The position numbers and the translations under genes are program-made. The notes beneath the pieces are model-generated. The model was not told where the DNA came from. It made no database searches and saw only the letters and a program-made list of their open reading frames with translations. Positions 43,202-50,749 of a stretch of 64,000 bases of DNA are shown here, piece by piece (positions within the stretch are counted from its first letter, which is position 1; every line of letters begins with the position of its first letter). This DNA is from Prevotella sp. (GTDB taxonomy: Bacteria; Bacteroidota; Bacteroidia; Bacteroidales; Bacteroidaceae). Where the stretch lies: the NCBI GenBank assembly GCA_017458225.1, contig JAFTFX010000017.1, positions 1 through 64,000 of the forward strand. The letters are read 5' to 3'.

Positions 43202-44425
43202 TTAGCAGTGCTGACAGACAATCAGCACGCGATTCCCATGAGCGAGGGTGGTAGCAAAGATATAATGGCTGCCACCCTCGCTCAGTTTCAGTCGGCGGCG
43301 CAACTCGGCTACCGACAACGGGAAGTTGCGCACCGTGATGTTCGCCCGGCCAAGGGGCGCGATGGTCTCCTTCAGCTCGCGCTTGTTCATCGACGAAACA
43401 GCCACCACACGGAACTTGCGGCCGGGGAAATCGGCTTCAAAACGGTCAGAGACAAACAGATGGCTGTTCTGCGCCAGCTGGCATACGGAAAAACGCGCGG
43501 ACAGCTCGGCAAAGCATCCCGCTTTCATGACGGAAGCATTGGGCTCGTAGAGATAACTGCCCACAACAAGATGGGCCTCATCAACACTGCCCACAACAAG
43601 ATGGGCCTCATCAACAGAAGAACTGTCTGACACGGTAGTACTTTCGTTCACCTCGAACACCTCATGATCATTCACACAGCACAGCCGGAAGCTTGTGCCT
43701 TGCATAGAAAGCAGCAACAGCAGTTCCTTGCACTCGCCGCCCACAGAGACGATGTGCACCTCGCGCACCCACTGCTCACCCAGGTCGGCAACCGTCTTGC
43801 GCCAGTCGAGCATGGGCGACAGCTTCAGCAGTACATAGTCGGCCTTGCGAAGCAGTTCGTCGCGCAGCTGTAGCACATCGGGGGTGCAGTCGGCAATCCC
43901 GTAAGTGCGTGCGCCGTGCTCATCGCGGCGTGCCGGATCCAGAAAGATCATCGTGGCATGCTCCACCTGATGCAGGTAGTCTATCGCATCGACATTCCGA
44001 GCCTCAACCTCCCGTTGCAAAACGCGGAAATTATTCGTCGCAACGGCAAACAGCTCACTGTTGCGCTCAATATAGGTGCCTTCAGAAAACGCCTCGCTCA
44101 TCCATGCGAAATCAACGCCGAAGCCACCCGTCAGGTCTATCAATGACGTTGTTTCCTTGTGTTTCTGCAACAGCGTCCGGCAGAGACTGGCCTTATAGCG
44201 GGCCGTTTGCTCGCTGCTGCACTGCTCCATATTGAGATGGGGCGGATAAAGAATATCGTCGAGAGCGGCCCACGACGGCAACTTCTTTCGCGCCGTCTGT
44301 CGCCCAGCTATCTGCTGCAGGGCAGCAGCCAGGTCGACATCGGGATGCTTAGAACCGCGAAGCGCCAGCTGCCGAACATCGTCGTCGGCATGCTGGCGCA
44401 CATATTGGAGAGTTGCCTCGTTCAA
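43202..44425 (-). CDS. Class I SAM-dependent methyltransferase, THUMP-like domain protein
   Basis: The 407-residue protein has a SAM-binding region (LIDLTGGFGVDFAWMSEAF, GTYIERNSELF, MIFLDPARRDE) and a C-terminal THUMP-like domain (ANITVRNFPLSVAELRRRLK, GGSHYIFATTL). It is likely an RNA methyltransferase by domain kinship. Residues around 280 contain the tandem DEAHLVVGSVDEAHLVVGS, produced by a perfect 30-base duplication (43556-43615). It converges on the OmpA-family gene and follows the endonuclease gene. Confidence 0.85.
   Translation of the reverse strand: MNEATLQYVRQHADDDVRQLALRGSKHPDVDLAAALQQIAGRQTARKKLPSWAALDDILYPPHLNMEQCSSEQTARYKASLCRTLLQKHKETTSLIDLTGGFGVDFAWMSEAFSEGTYIERNSELFAVATNNFRVLQREVEARNVDAIDYLHQVEHATMIFLDPARRDEHGARTYGIADCTPDVLQLRDELLRKADYVLLKLSPMLDWRKTVADLGEQWVREVHIVSVGGECKELLLLLSMQGTSFRLCCVNDHEVFEVNESTTVSDSSSVDEAHLVVGSVDEAHLVVGSYLYEPNASVMKAGCFAELSARFSVCQLAQNSHLFVSDRFEADFPGRKFRVVAVSSMNKRELKETIAPLGRANITVRNFPLSVAELRRRLKLSEGGSHYIFATTLAHGNRVLIVCQHC
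43556..43615. repeat. Perfect 30-bp tandem duplication inside the methyltransferase gene
   Basis: Two adjoining identical 30-base copies beginning ACTGCCCACAACAAG, at 43556-43585 and 43586-43615; in frame, so ten residues are doubled. Confidence 0.95.
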
Positions 44426-44458
44426 GGGGGAAAAGGAGTTTAGGAGTGTAGACGTTAG

Positions 44459-46102
44459 TTATTTGATGATAACCTTTTTGCCCTGATGAATATAAATGCC
44501 TGGACGCAAGCTGCCACTGCGAACGCGAGTACCAGAAAGAGTGCGAAAGGAGCGGTCGTCCTGCTTGCCAGTCGTAACTGACTCGATGCCGCTGGTGCCC
44601 GAAGTCTTCACCTTCACGCCCGACAGCTGCATGTTGCCGCTGCCATCGTCGACATTGAAAGTGACGCTCTGGGCCGAACCAGTCCAAGTGAGGTCAGCCA
44701 CACGGCCCGTAGAGGCTGAGAGTTTCTTGCTGGTCTCTTTCGCCAACTGGAACTCAAGCTCGGTCAGATTGCCCTGACTGACGCTGATGGTCAGCTTGTT
44801 CTTCTGATAGAGACGTATTTGACTGCTGTTACAATAGCGATTAGCACCACCGTCACCCAAAGCATATACCACAGTCACACCATCCTTCGTTCCCACCAAG
44901 TCTTCGGTGTTTGAAGACGAGATAGAGCCTGTATAGCTGACGTTGAAGAACGTACTGTTCAGAGAAATCAGTCCGTCTACGGGCTTCTCTTCGCCCGATC
45001 CGGCGGTAACGGTGTAGGTGGCTGTAGTCTGATAGCTCACGGCTCCTTCTTTCACAGCAATGGCTTTCAGCGTGGTGGTCTCAGTGAGTGTGATGGGACC
45101 TGTATAAAGATTGCTGTTGACCGTTGCATTCGCATTGTTAGTGGTGTAATAGATGGTGGCATCCTCTGTCGTGGTCGACATGCTGACCACCACTTGGTCG
45201 GTATAGCTGCCTTCTTCAGGCGTGAACACCGGCTGAGCAACGGTTGTCACCTCGGTGCCACCACCGCCTTGATAGTTGTCGTAGCTGAAGGCTTCGGTCT
45301 TCTTGGTGCCCCACACATAGTCCTCCAAGCCGGGATAGTCAACGAAGGGGTTGCGGTTCTTCTGCACGGTATAGACGGCATTATTGCGGGCACGCTCCAC
45401 CTCGTCCACAGGGTCTTGCTTCGACCAGCGCATCAGCATATCAATATACCACTGCTCCAGTCCTGGATATTTGCTGCTGGTGAACACACCGTGTCCCCAC
45501 CCTGTAGCCCTGTCTTCATAGCAGGTCACCATATAGAAATAGATACGGGCCATATCGCCCTTGATCTCATCGTTAGGCTCAAAGACCTTTCCGCTGTAGC
45601 CTGCGGTCTTGCATGAACCAAGTTTACAATAGCTGTTGGCCGATGCCCATTCCACCGTGCCCACCTCAGCCAATACATAGTTGCTGCGGCGATTGTTTAC
45701 ATAACCATCGGTAGGCACCACATGAACAATGTCAGACTTCATGGGCGATGCCTCGTTGAACCAACTCTGGGGTACTGAGTGTTCGCGATTATACGAGTCT
45801 CCTTCTTTCTTATAACCGCCTGTATCTTTGCCATGCTGATATTTAGTGATATTCGAATACCAGTCGCGCACGGTGCCGTCGGCACGTGTGTCGGTCTTCT
45901 CATAAGCATCAATCAGCCCTGAATAGCTCACCACGCTGGGACTTCCAATGATGCTCGACAGTGCCGTCTTCAGGGCTGCACCGCTCTTGCCGTTAGCATT
46001 TTTATAATAGGTTCCGGTGTTGTTAGGACCCTGTGCCTGCACACTGGCTGCTGCCAACAGGAATGTGAATAAAAGACATATAGACTTTAAGTTGTAGTTC
46101 AT
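44459..46102 (-). CDS. Secreted endonuclease I family nuclease with chitobiase-type and T9SS tail domains
   Basis: The 547-residue product has a signal peptide (to VQAQ), an endonuclease I beta-beta-alpha-metal nuclease domain (NREHSVPQSWF with the catalytic His, HVVPTDGYVNNRRSNY), a chitobiase/beta-hexosaminidase C-terminal-like Ig domain (about 280-360, AIKAIAVKEG-type repeats), a further beta domain, and a sorting-type end (GIYIHQGKKVIIK). It probably degrades external DNA or RNA. Own -7 box at 46132-46139. Confidence 0.9.
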   Translation of the reverse strand: MNYNLKSICLLFTFLLAAASVQAQGPNNTGTYYKNANGKSGAALKTALSSIIGSPSVVSYSGLIDAYEKTDTRADGTVRDWYSNITKYQHGKDTGGYKKEGDSYNREHSVPQSWFNEASPMKSDIVHVVPTDGYVNNRRSNYVLAEVGTVEWASANSYCKLGSCKTAGYSGKVFEPNDEIKGDMARIYFYMVTCYEDRATGWGHGVFTSSKYPGLEQWYIDMLMRWSKQDPVDEVERARNNAVYTVQKNRNPFVDYPGLEDYVWGTKKTEAFSYDNYQGGGGTEVTTVAQPVFTPEEGSYTDQVVVSMSTTTEDATIYYTTNNANATVNSNLYTGPITLTETTTLKAIAVKEGAVSYQTTATYTVTAGSGEEKPVDGLISLNSTFFNVSYTGSISSSNTEDLVGTKDGVTVVYALGDGGANRYCNSSQIRLYQKNKLTISVSQGNLTELEFQLAKETSKKLSASTGRVADLTWTGSAQSVTFNVDDGSGNMQLSGVKVKTSGTSGIESVTTGKQDDRSFRTLSGTRVRSGSLRPGIYIHQGKKVIIK

Positions 46103-46131
46103 AGCTAAACATTATTTATGATTAATCGCTG

Positions 46132-46139
46132 CAAAATTA
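46132..46139 (-). promoter_or_regulatory. -7 box for the endonuclease gene
   Basis: Minus strand TAATTTTG, 29 bases before the ATG at 46102. Confidence 0.55.
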
Positions 46140-46234
46140 CGAAAAAACGATATAAGTGCCAAGAGAATAGCTGTAAAAGTTTAATTGCAGTAACTATAGA
46201 GTCAACCAATGTTTAGTCTTATAGAGTCAACCAG

Positions 46235-47518
46235 CTATTGCAGCAGCCGGCGTGAGAAGTAGCGAACGGGATACCACACCGACAGGAAGCCCACCACCAG
46301 GACGGTGACGAAGACGAGCACCACGTCGGAATAATGTACACTGACGGGATAGGCATTGACAATGAACGAGCCGGCACTCCTTCCCAGGGCAATGATGCCG
46401 AAGGTCTGCTGAGCCCAGCAGAGCAACAGTCCGATGGCGATGCCGATGACGGCTCCCATGGCCGAGATCATACGGCCCTCGAACAAGAATATCTGGGTGA
46501 TCTGATGGTCGTTGGCCCCCAGGTTGCGCAGGGTTATCACGTCGTTGCGCTTGTCGACAATCAGCATCGACAGCGAGCCGATGATGTTGAAGCAGGCCAC
46601 CATCAGAATGAAGGTCAGGAAGATATAGGCAATCAGTTTCTCAATCTCCATGATGTGGAAGGTCTCGTCCTGCTGCTCGTAGCGGTCTTTCACGTAGTAA
46701 CGCTCGCCAGCAATGCGCTTCACCTCTGCCTTCACGGCCTCGAAGTCGCTACCTGCCTTCAAGCGCAGTTCGAGCGACGACAGCATACCCTGCTGGTCGA
46801 AGACACGGCGGGCAAAGCCTATGGAGGTGAGGATATAGTTCATGTCGTACTTGGCCTGCTGCACGCAGAAGAGCACGCCCGGCGAATAGAGCTCGTCGGT
46901 GACGAAGCCATCCTCGGGGTCGGTCAGGTCTACTTGTCCCTCGCGCCGTGGCACATAGATCTGCAGGGGCTCATAGAAACGATAACCGGTGCCCAGCTGC
47001 TCAGCCAGTCGGATGCCCAGAATGCCGTAGTCCATATCGGCGGCATGCAGTTCGTACTCGCCGTCGCCATAGAGAATCTCACGGATGTGGGTCTGTTGGT
47101 CAAAGTTATCCTCAACACCCTTGATGAAGACCATAGCCTGTCGGTCGCCGTAGATGGCCAGCGCCATATCCTCCACACACTCGGTAGCCACCTCTATTTG
47201 TGGCAGTGCCTTCACCTGTGCCAGCAGGGGGTCGTCGGCCGGAGCCGTTTTTCCTTCCTTCGGTGTCAGTTCAATCTGCGGGTCGAAGGACGTAAAGAGC
47301 GAGGCCACCAGATCGCTGAAGCCATTGAACACGGAGAGCGTCACCACCAGTGCCATCGTAGCCACGGCGACACCTACTACTGAGATGCCGCTGATGATGT
47401 TGATGACATTGGTCGATTTCTTGGAAAAGAGATAACGACGGGCTATGAAAAAGGAGACCCTCCCCCAGCCCCTCCCTGAATGGAGGGGAGTAGATAGATT
47501 ATTTATGCTGACACCCAT
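46235..47518 (-). CDS. ABC transporter permease, FtsX/LolC-LolE family
   Basis: The 427-residue product has an N-terminal membrane helix in the LolC/E start pattern (SFFIARRYLFSKKSTNVINI), a large periplasmic domain (about 75-280) and three C-terminal helices (AYIFLTFILMVACFNIIG...). It probably extracts lipoproteins for transport or is a related MacB-like permease. The native start pattern SFFIARRYLFSKK is preceded by MGVSINNLSTPLHSGRGWGR, encoded by the palindromic element at 47455-47490 and the spacer between the paired copies, which also holds the start codon. It follows rbfA by 15 bases. Confidence 0.88.
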   Translation of the reverse strand: MGVSINNLSTPLHSGRGWGRVSFFIARRYLFSKKSTNVINIISGISVVGVAVATMALVVTLSVFNGFSDLVASLFTSFDPQIELTPKEGKTAPADDPLLAQVKALPQIEVATECVEDMALAIYGDRQAMVFIKGVEDNFDQQTHIREILYGDGEYELHAADMDYGILGIRLAEQLGTGYRFYEPLQIYVPRREGQVDLTDPEDGFVTDELYSPGVLFCVQQAKYDMNYILTSIGFARRVFDQQGMLSSLELRLKAGSDFEAVKAEVKRIAGERYYVKDRYEQQDETFHIMEIEKLIAYIFLTFILMVACFNIIGSLSMLIVDKRNDVITLRNLGANDHQITQIFLFEGRMISAMGAVIGIAIGLLLCWAQQTFGIIALGRSAGSFIVNAYPVSVHYSDVVLVFVTVLVVGFLSVWYPVRYFSRRLLQ

Positions 47519-47573
47519 GACCTTGTGTGGTAATTATTCCCCTCCATTTAGGGAGGGGCCAGGGGTGGGTCGT
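47455..47573 (-). repeat. Inverted pair of palindromic elements at the rbfA-LolC/E junction
   Basis: Left element 47455-47490 (AGACCC...GGAGGGGAG) and right element 47539-47573 (CCCCTCC...GGGTGGGTCG) are opposite-orientation copies of one GC-rich palindrome. The 48 bases between them contain the LolC/E ATG (47516-47518) and the rbfA stop (47534-47536). Confidence 0.85.
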
Positions 47574-47902
47574 CCCAGCAACTGGTCGATGCGGTCAATA
47601 TAGTCGAGCGAGTCGTCGATGAAGAAGCGCAACTCGGGCACGATGCGCAACTGATGGCGCACGCGCTGTCCCAGTGCATAGCGAATCTGCTGGTTGTTCT
47701 TCTCTATGTTCGTCAGCAGTTCCTCACCGCGTTCCGAAGGGAAGATGCTCAGATAGGCGGTGCAGATGCTCAGGTCGGGCGATATCTTGGTGCGTGTCAC
47801 GCTGACCATCACGCCATGCATGCTGCGTGTCTGTTCCTGGAAGATGACGCTCAGTTCTTTCTGCAGCAGTCGTGCTATCTTGTTCTGTCTGGTTTCTTGC
47901 AT
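47534..47902 (-). CDS. rbfA: Ribosome-binding factor A
   Basis: The 122-residue product from the ATG at 47902 starts MQETRQNKIARLLQKELS and has KH-type features (RTKISPDLSICTAYLSIFP, RVRHQLRIVPELRFFIDDS) of RbfA, a 30S maturation factor that aids cold adaptation and 16S processing. The end, [13 protein letters not shown], is encoded by the palindromic repeat and is not part of the family core. The longer upstream reading is rejected because the promoter box (47930-47937) lies inside it. Confidence 0.93.
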   Translation of the reverse strand: MQETRQNKIARLLQKELSVIFQEQTRSMHGVMVSVTRTKISPDLSICTAYLSIFPSERGEELLTNIEKNNQQIRYALGQRVRHQLRIVPELRFFIDDSLDYIDRIDQLLGRPTPGPSLNGGE

Positions 47903-47929
47903 AATAGAATTCAGTAATGATAACGCCTG

Positions 47930-47937
47930 CAAAATTA
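47930..47937 (-). promoter_or_regulatory. -7 box for rbfA-LolC/E
   Basis: Minus strand TAATTTTG, 27 bases before the rbfA ATG at 47902. Confidence 0.55.
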
Positions 47938-47977
47938 CAACTATTTTTTTAGAAAACGAAATAATTGTAAACTTTTC

Positions 47978-48043
47978 ACAAAGTCGACGAGTTTGTCCGA
48001 CAAAGTCGACGAGTTTGTTTAACAAAGTCGACGAGTTTGTAAA
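47978..48043. repeat. 22-bp tandem array, three units with a fully conserved 19-base core
   Basis: ACAAAGTCGACGAGTTTGT recurs at 47978, 48000 and 48022, each followed by three variable bases (CCG, TTA, AAA). The core contains GTCGAC and the terminal inverted pair ACAAA/TTTGT. A further hairpin, AATCTGA/TCAGATT (48046-48065), lies between it and the xerD stop. Confidence 0.9.
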
Positions 48044-48080
48044 TTAATCTGACTGCAATCAGATTCTGATTGCTATCTTA

Positions 48081-48995
48081 CTATTGCCTGATGTTGCGCG
48101 GATGGTGTTTCAATACGGCTTCGCGCAGCGTCTGGGTGGAAATGTGGACGTAGACCTCGGTGGTGCCGATCGACTCGTGGCCCAGCAATGCCTGGATGAC
48201 GCGAAGGTCGGCACCGCCTTCCAACAGGGCGGTGGCAAACGAGTGGCGCAGGGTGTGGGGCGAGATGGTCTTCTGGATGCCGGCCTCTTCGGCCTGCCGC
48301 TTCAGCATGATGAGCACCATGGTGCGCGTCAGGTGACTGCCGCGGCGGTTCAGGAAGATATAGTCTTCTTCACCGGGCTTGATGTCGAGGGTGTTGCGCC
48401 ACGACAGATAGTTGTCAATCTCGTGCAAAGCACGGTCGCTGATGGGCACCAGCCGCTCTTTCGAGCCCTTGCCCACGATGCGCAGATAGCGCTCGTCCAT
48501 GAACAGTTGTGACCAGCGCAGGCTGACCAGTTCGGAGACGCGCAGACCACATGAAAACAGCACCTCGATGATGGCGCGGTTGCGGTGGCCCTCGGGTTTC
48601 GAAAGGTCGATGCTGTCTTCCAGCAGGTCTACTTCCTGAGGAGTCAGAAATTCGGGCAGATGTTCGCCAAGGATGGGCGACTCGAGCAGCTCGCTGGGGT
48701 CTTGCTCTATATAGTCGTCGGTGAGCAGAAAGCGATAGAACGACCGCACACCGCTCAGGATGCGGCACTGCGAGCGCGGTCCGATGCCGATGTCGTGCAG
48801 ACTGGCGGCAAACTGCTGCAGGTCTTCCAGTTTGGCATCGAGCACATGCACGTGGCTGCCCTCCAGATAGTCGAGCAGTTTGTCAACATCGCGCTCGTAG
48901 GCATCCAGCGTGTTGGCCGACATGCCGCGCTGCAGCTTCAGATAGCGCAAATAGCGCTTCTTGATATTTTCGGCTGTCTGTCTGCCTTCTTCCAT
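48081..48995 (-). CDS. xerD: Tyrosine recombinase XerD
   Basis: The 304-residue recombinase has an N-terminal SAM-like core-binding domain (YLRYLKLQRGMSANTLDAYE) and a catalytic domain with the conserved R-H-R-H-Y set: CGLRVSELVSLRW, HTLRHSFATALLEGG, LGHESIGTTEVYVH. XerD acts with XerC at the chromosomal dif site to resolve dimers. Its context among housekeeping genes (murI, rbfA) supports a cellular rather than phage role. The dif site was not found. Confidence 0.9.
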   Translation of the reverse strand: MEEGRQTAENIKKRYLRYLKLQRGMSANTLDAYERDVDKLLDYLEGSHVHVLDAKLEDLQQFAASLHDIGIGPRSQCRILSGVRSFYRFLLTDDYIEQDPSELLESPILGEHLPEFLTPQEVDLLEDSIDLSKPEGHRNRAIIEVLFSCGLRVSELVSLRWSQLFMDERYLRIVGKGSKERLVPISDRALHEIDNYLSWRNTLDIKPGEEDYIFLNRRGSHLTRTMVLIMLKRQAEEAGIQKTISPHTLRHSFATALLEGGADLRVIQALLGHESIGTTEVYVHISTQTLREAVLKHHPRNIRQ

Positions 48996-49011
48996 TATTT
49001 ATCGTTCGAAT

Positions 49012-49845
49012 TTATCCCAATGTGATTTTCTCCACTTCGATAGGCTCGTGCAGGAAAATCTGGGCCTGCCGGCGGAAGGTGTCGGGATTCTCGGTGGTGA
49101 GATAGTGAACGGTTGCCCCACGGGTGCACTTCCGTTCCAGATCGGTGTGGCGCTGCAGATAGTTGCTCAGCGACTCAGCTACATATTCGCCCTGCGGAAC
49201 AATGCGCACACCGGGCTGAATATATTTCAGAATCTTAGGCATCAGCAACGGATAGTGGGTGCAGCCCAGAATGACGGCATCTATCAGCGGATCGAGGCGC
49301 ATCAGCTGGTCAAGGTTCTTCTTCACGAAATAGTCGGCTCCGGGCGAGTCGGCCTCGTTGTACTCCACCAGCGGCACCCAGAACGGACAGGCCACACCCG
49401 TCACGGTGAGACCGGGATGCAACTTTTGAATCTCCAGGTTGTAGCTCTCGCTCTTGATGGTTCCCTCGGTGGCCAGCACGCCCACATGGCCGCTCTTCGT
49501 GAGCGAACCAATCACTTCGGCCGTGGGACGGATGATGCCCAGCACGCGGCGGTCGGCATCCCACCCGGGCAGATCGTTCTGCTGAATGCTGCGCAAGGCC
49601 TTGGCCGAGGCAGTGTTGCAGCCCAGGATGACCAGTTGGCAGCCGCGCTCAAAAAGATAGTGAACGGCCTGACGGGTGAACTCGTAGACCACATCGAACG
49701 AACGCGGCCCGTAGGGTGCACGGGCATTGTCGCCCAGATAGAGATAGTCGTACTGGGGCAGCAACTGGCGAATGCCATGAAGAATGGTCAGTCCGCCATA
49801 ACCACTGTCAAAGATTCCGATAGGGCCGGGGTGATTGCTGAGCAT
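49012..49845 (-). CDS. murI: Glutamate racemase
   Basis: The 277-residue product has IGIFDSGYGGLTIL, LGDNARAPYG, the first catalytic Cys in LGCNTASA and the second in LGCTHYPLL, standard MurI landmarks. It supplies D-glutamate for peptidoglycan precursor synthesis. Its gene is 34 bases from skp copy 3 upstream, in the conserved bamA-skp-murI neighbourhood, from which it is separated here by an accessory insertion. Confidence 0.95.
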   Translation of the reverse strand: MLSNHPGPIGIFDSGYGGLTILHGIRQLLPQYDYLYLGDNARAPYGPRSFDVVYEFTRQAVHYLFERGCQLVILGCNTASAKALRSIQQNDLPGWDADRRVLGIIRPTAEVIGSLTKSGHVGVLATEGTIKSESYNLEIQKLHPGLTVTGVACPFWVPLVEYNEADSPGADYFVKKNLDQLMRLDPLIDAVILGCTHYPLLMPKILKYIQPGVRIVPQGEYVAESLSNYLQRHTDLERKCTRGATVHYLTTENPDTFRRQAQIFLHEPIEVEKITLG

Positions 49846-49879
49846 GCTGTCTTGCTGATAACGGTCAAAGAAAACGCGG

Positions 49880-50446
49880 TTATTTCAGATATTCAATGGC
49901 CTCTTCCTGAATGTTCATGCCCATCTTCGGGTCGATGAACGGACAAGCGTTGGCATCGGTATTGATGACCAGAGCCAGGCCCAGCTCCTGTGCAATAGTG
50001 GCCAAGGCATCGTTCAGGCGAGCCTTGACAGGAGCCAGGAAGTCTGCTTCCATCTTCTGCAAGTCGCGCTGTGCCTGAGCCTTGAACTCCACATTGCGGC
50101 GCATCAGCTCCTCCAACTCGTTCTGACGCTTCAGCAGAATGGTGCGCGGAAACTCTTTCTGACCTTCCAGGAACGACTCGTACTTCTGGTTGAACTCGTC
50201 CTCCACCCTTTTCATCTCTTTCGCATAGCCCTCGCGCTGCGCCTTGATGGAGTCTTGTGCCTGGGCATAGTCGGGCATGCTTTTCAGCACCGCATCATAG
50301 CTCAGATAGCCGAAGCGGATGCTCGCCGCAGCCGTCGCAGAATTTTCAGTCTGGGGCAGTTCGTTCTGTGCCCAGCCGCTGAGGGACATCATTGAAAAAA
50401 GGAGCACCAACAGGCCGCCATGCATGGTCATTCTCATATTCTTCAT
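49880..50446 (-). CDS. OmpH/Skp family periplasmic chaperone, copy 3 (murI-proximal)
   Basis: The 188-residue product has a signal peptide (to SGWAQN) and the Skp coiled-coil pattern (FGYLSYDAVLKSMPDYAQAQ, long charged helices from about 65 to 150, then LALVINTDANACPFIDP). Skp-like chaperones carry unfolded outer-membrane proteins to BamA. Two paralogues lie at 54714 and 55284. It leads toward murI on the minus strand, with its own -7 box (50507-50514). Confidence 0.9.
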   Translation of the reverse strand: MKNMRMTMHGGLLVLLFSMMSLSGWAQNELPQTENSATAAASIRFGYLSYDAVLKSMPDYAQAQDSIKAQREGYAKEMKRVEDEFNQKYESFLEGQKEFPRTILLKRQNELEELMRRNVEFKAQAQRDLQKMEADFLAPVKARLNDALATIAQELGLALVINTDANACPFIDPKMGMNIQEEAIEYLK

Positions 50447-50506
50447 ACCTTTTTATTACTTTGTTTTTAATTATACTAAATCTATTGATATCTCTTTATC
50501 AGCATG

Positions 50507-50514
50507 CAAAAGTA
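50507..50514 (-). promoter_or_regulatory. -7 box for skp copy 3-murI
   Basis: Minus strand TACTTTTG, 60 bases before the ATG at 50446. The gap 50447-50749 also holds the palindrome at 50665 and the promoter of the gene at 50750; nothing else recognisable. Confidence 0.55.
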
Positions 50515-50664
50515 ACGAATATTATCGAGAATACTTTTAGATATTTAGAAAAATTGTTATTTCTTTGCCATATTATTTTGTTTTTATTTTGTTCAATCGA
50601 ATAATTTGCGATGAAAAATATTGCGCAAAGGCAACCCGACAGCGACCCAACAGTACCGTTTTTG

Positions 50665-50678
50665 TTTAATCGATTAAA
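50665..50678. promoter_or_regulatory. 14-bp perfect palindrome, LacI-type operator candidate
   Basis: TTTAATCGATTAAA is a perfect palindrome centred on CG, as in many LacI-family operators. It lies 16 bases upstream of the TTTG element of the next promoter. Confidence 0.4.
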
Positions 50679-50718
50679 TAAAAGCGGATGAAAATTTGCT
50701 AATTCATTAAACAATTTG

Positions 50719-50726
50719 TACCTTTG
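50719..50726 (+). promoter_or_regulatory. -7 box with matched -33 element for the AAA/DUF4143 gene at 50750
   Basis: TACCTTTG with a TTTG at 50695-50698, separated by 20 bases, matching the Bacteroides promoter layout. The ATG is 23 bases downstream. Confidence 0.65.
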
Positions 50727-50749
50727 CTGCCAGTTTTAACTAAAAACAG

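Noticed and set aside
47455..47573. Classical MITE or insertion sequence
   Set aside because: The three paired elements share ends but not the sequence between them, and no target duplication or transposase is visible.
48081..48995. Integrase of a mobile element
   Set aside because: Length, motifs and housekeeping neighbours fit XerD better than a phage or ICE integrase.
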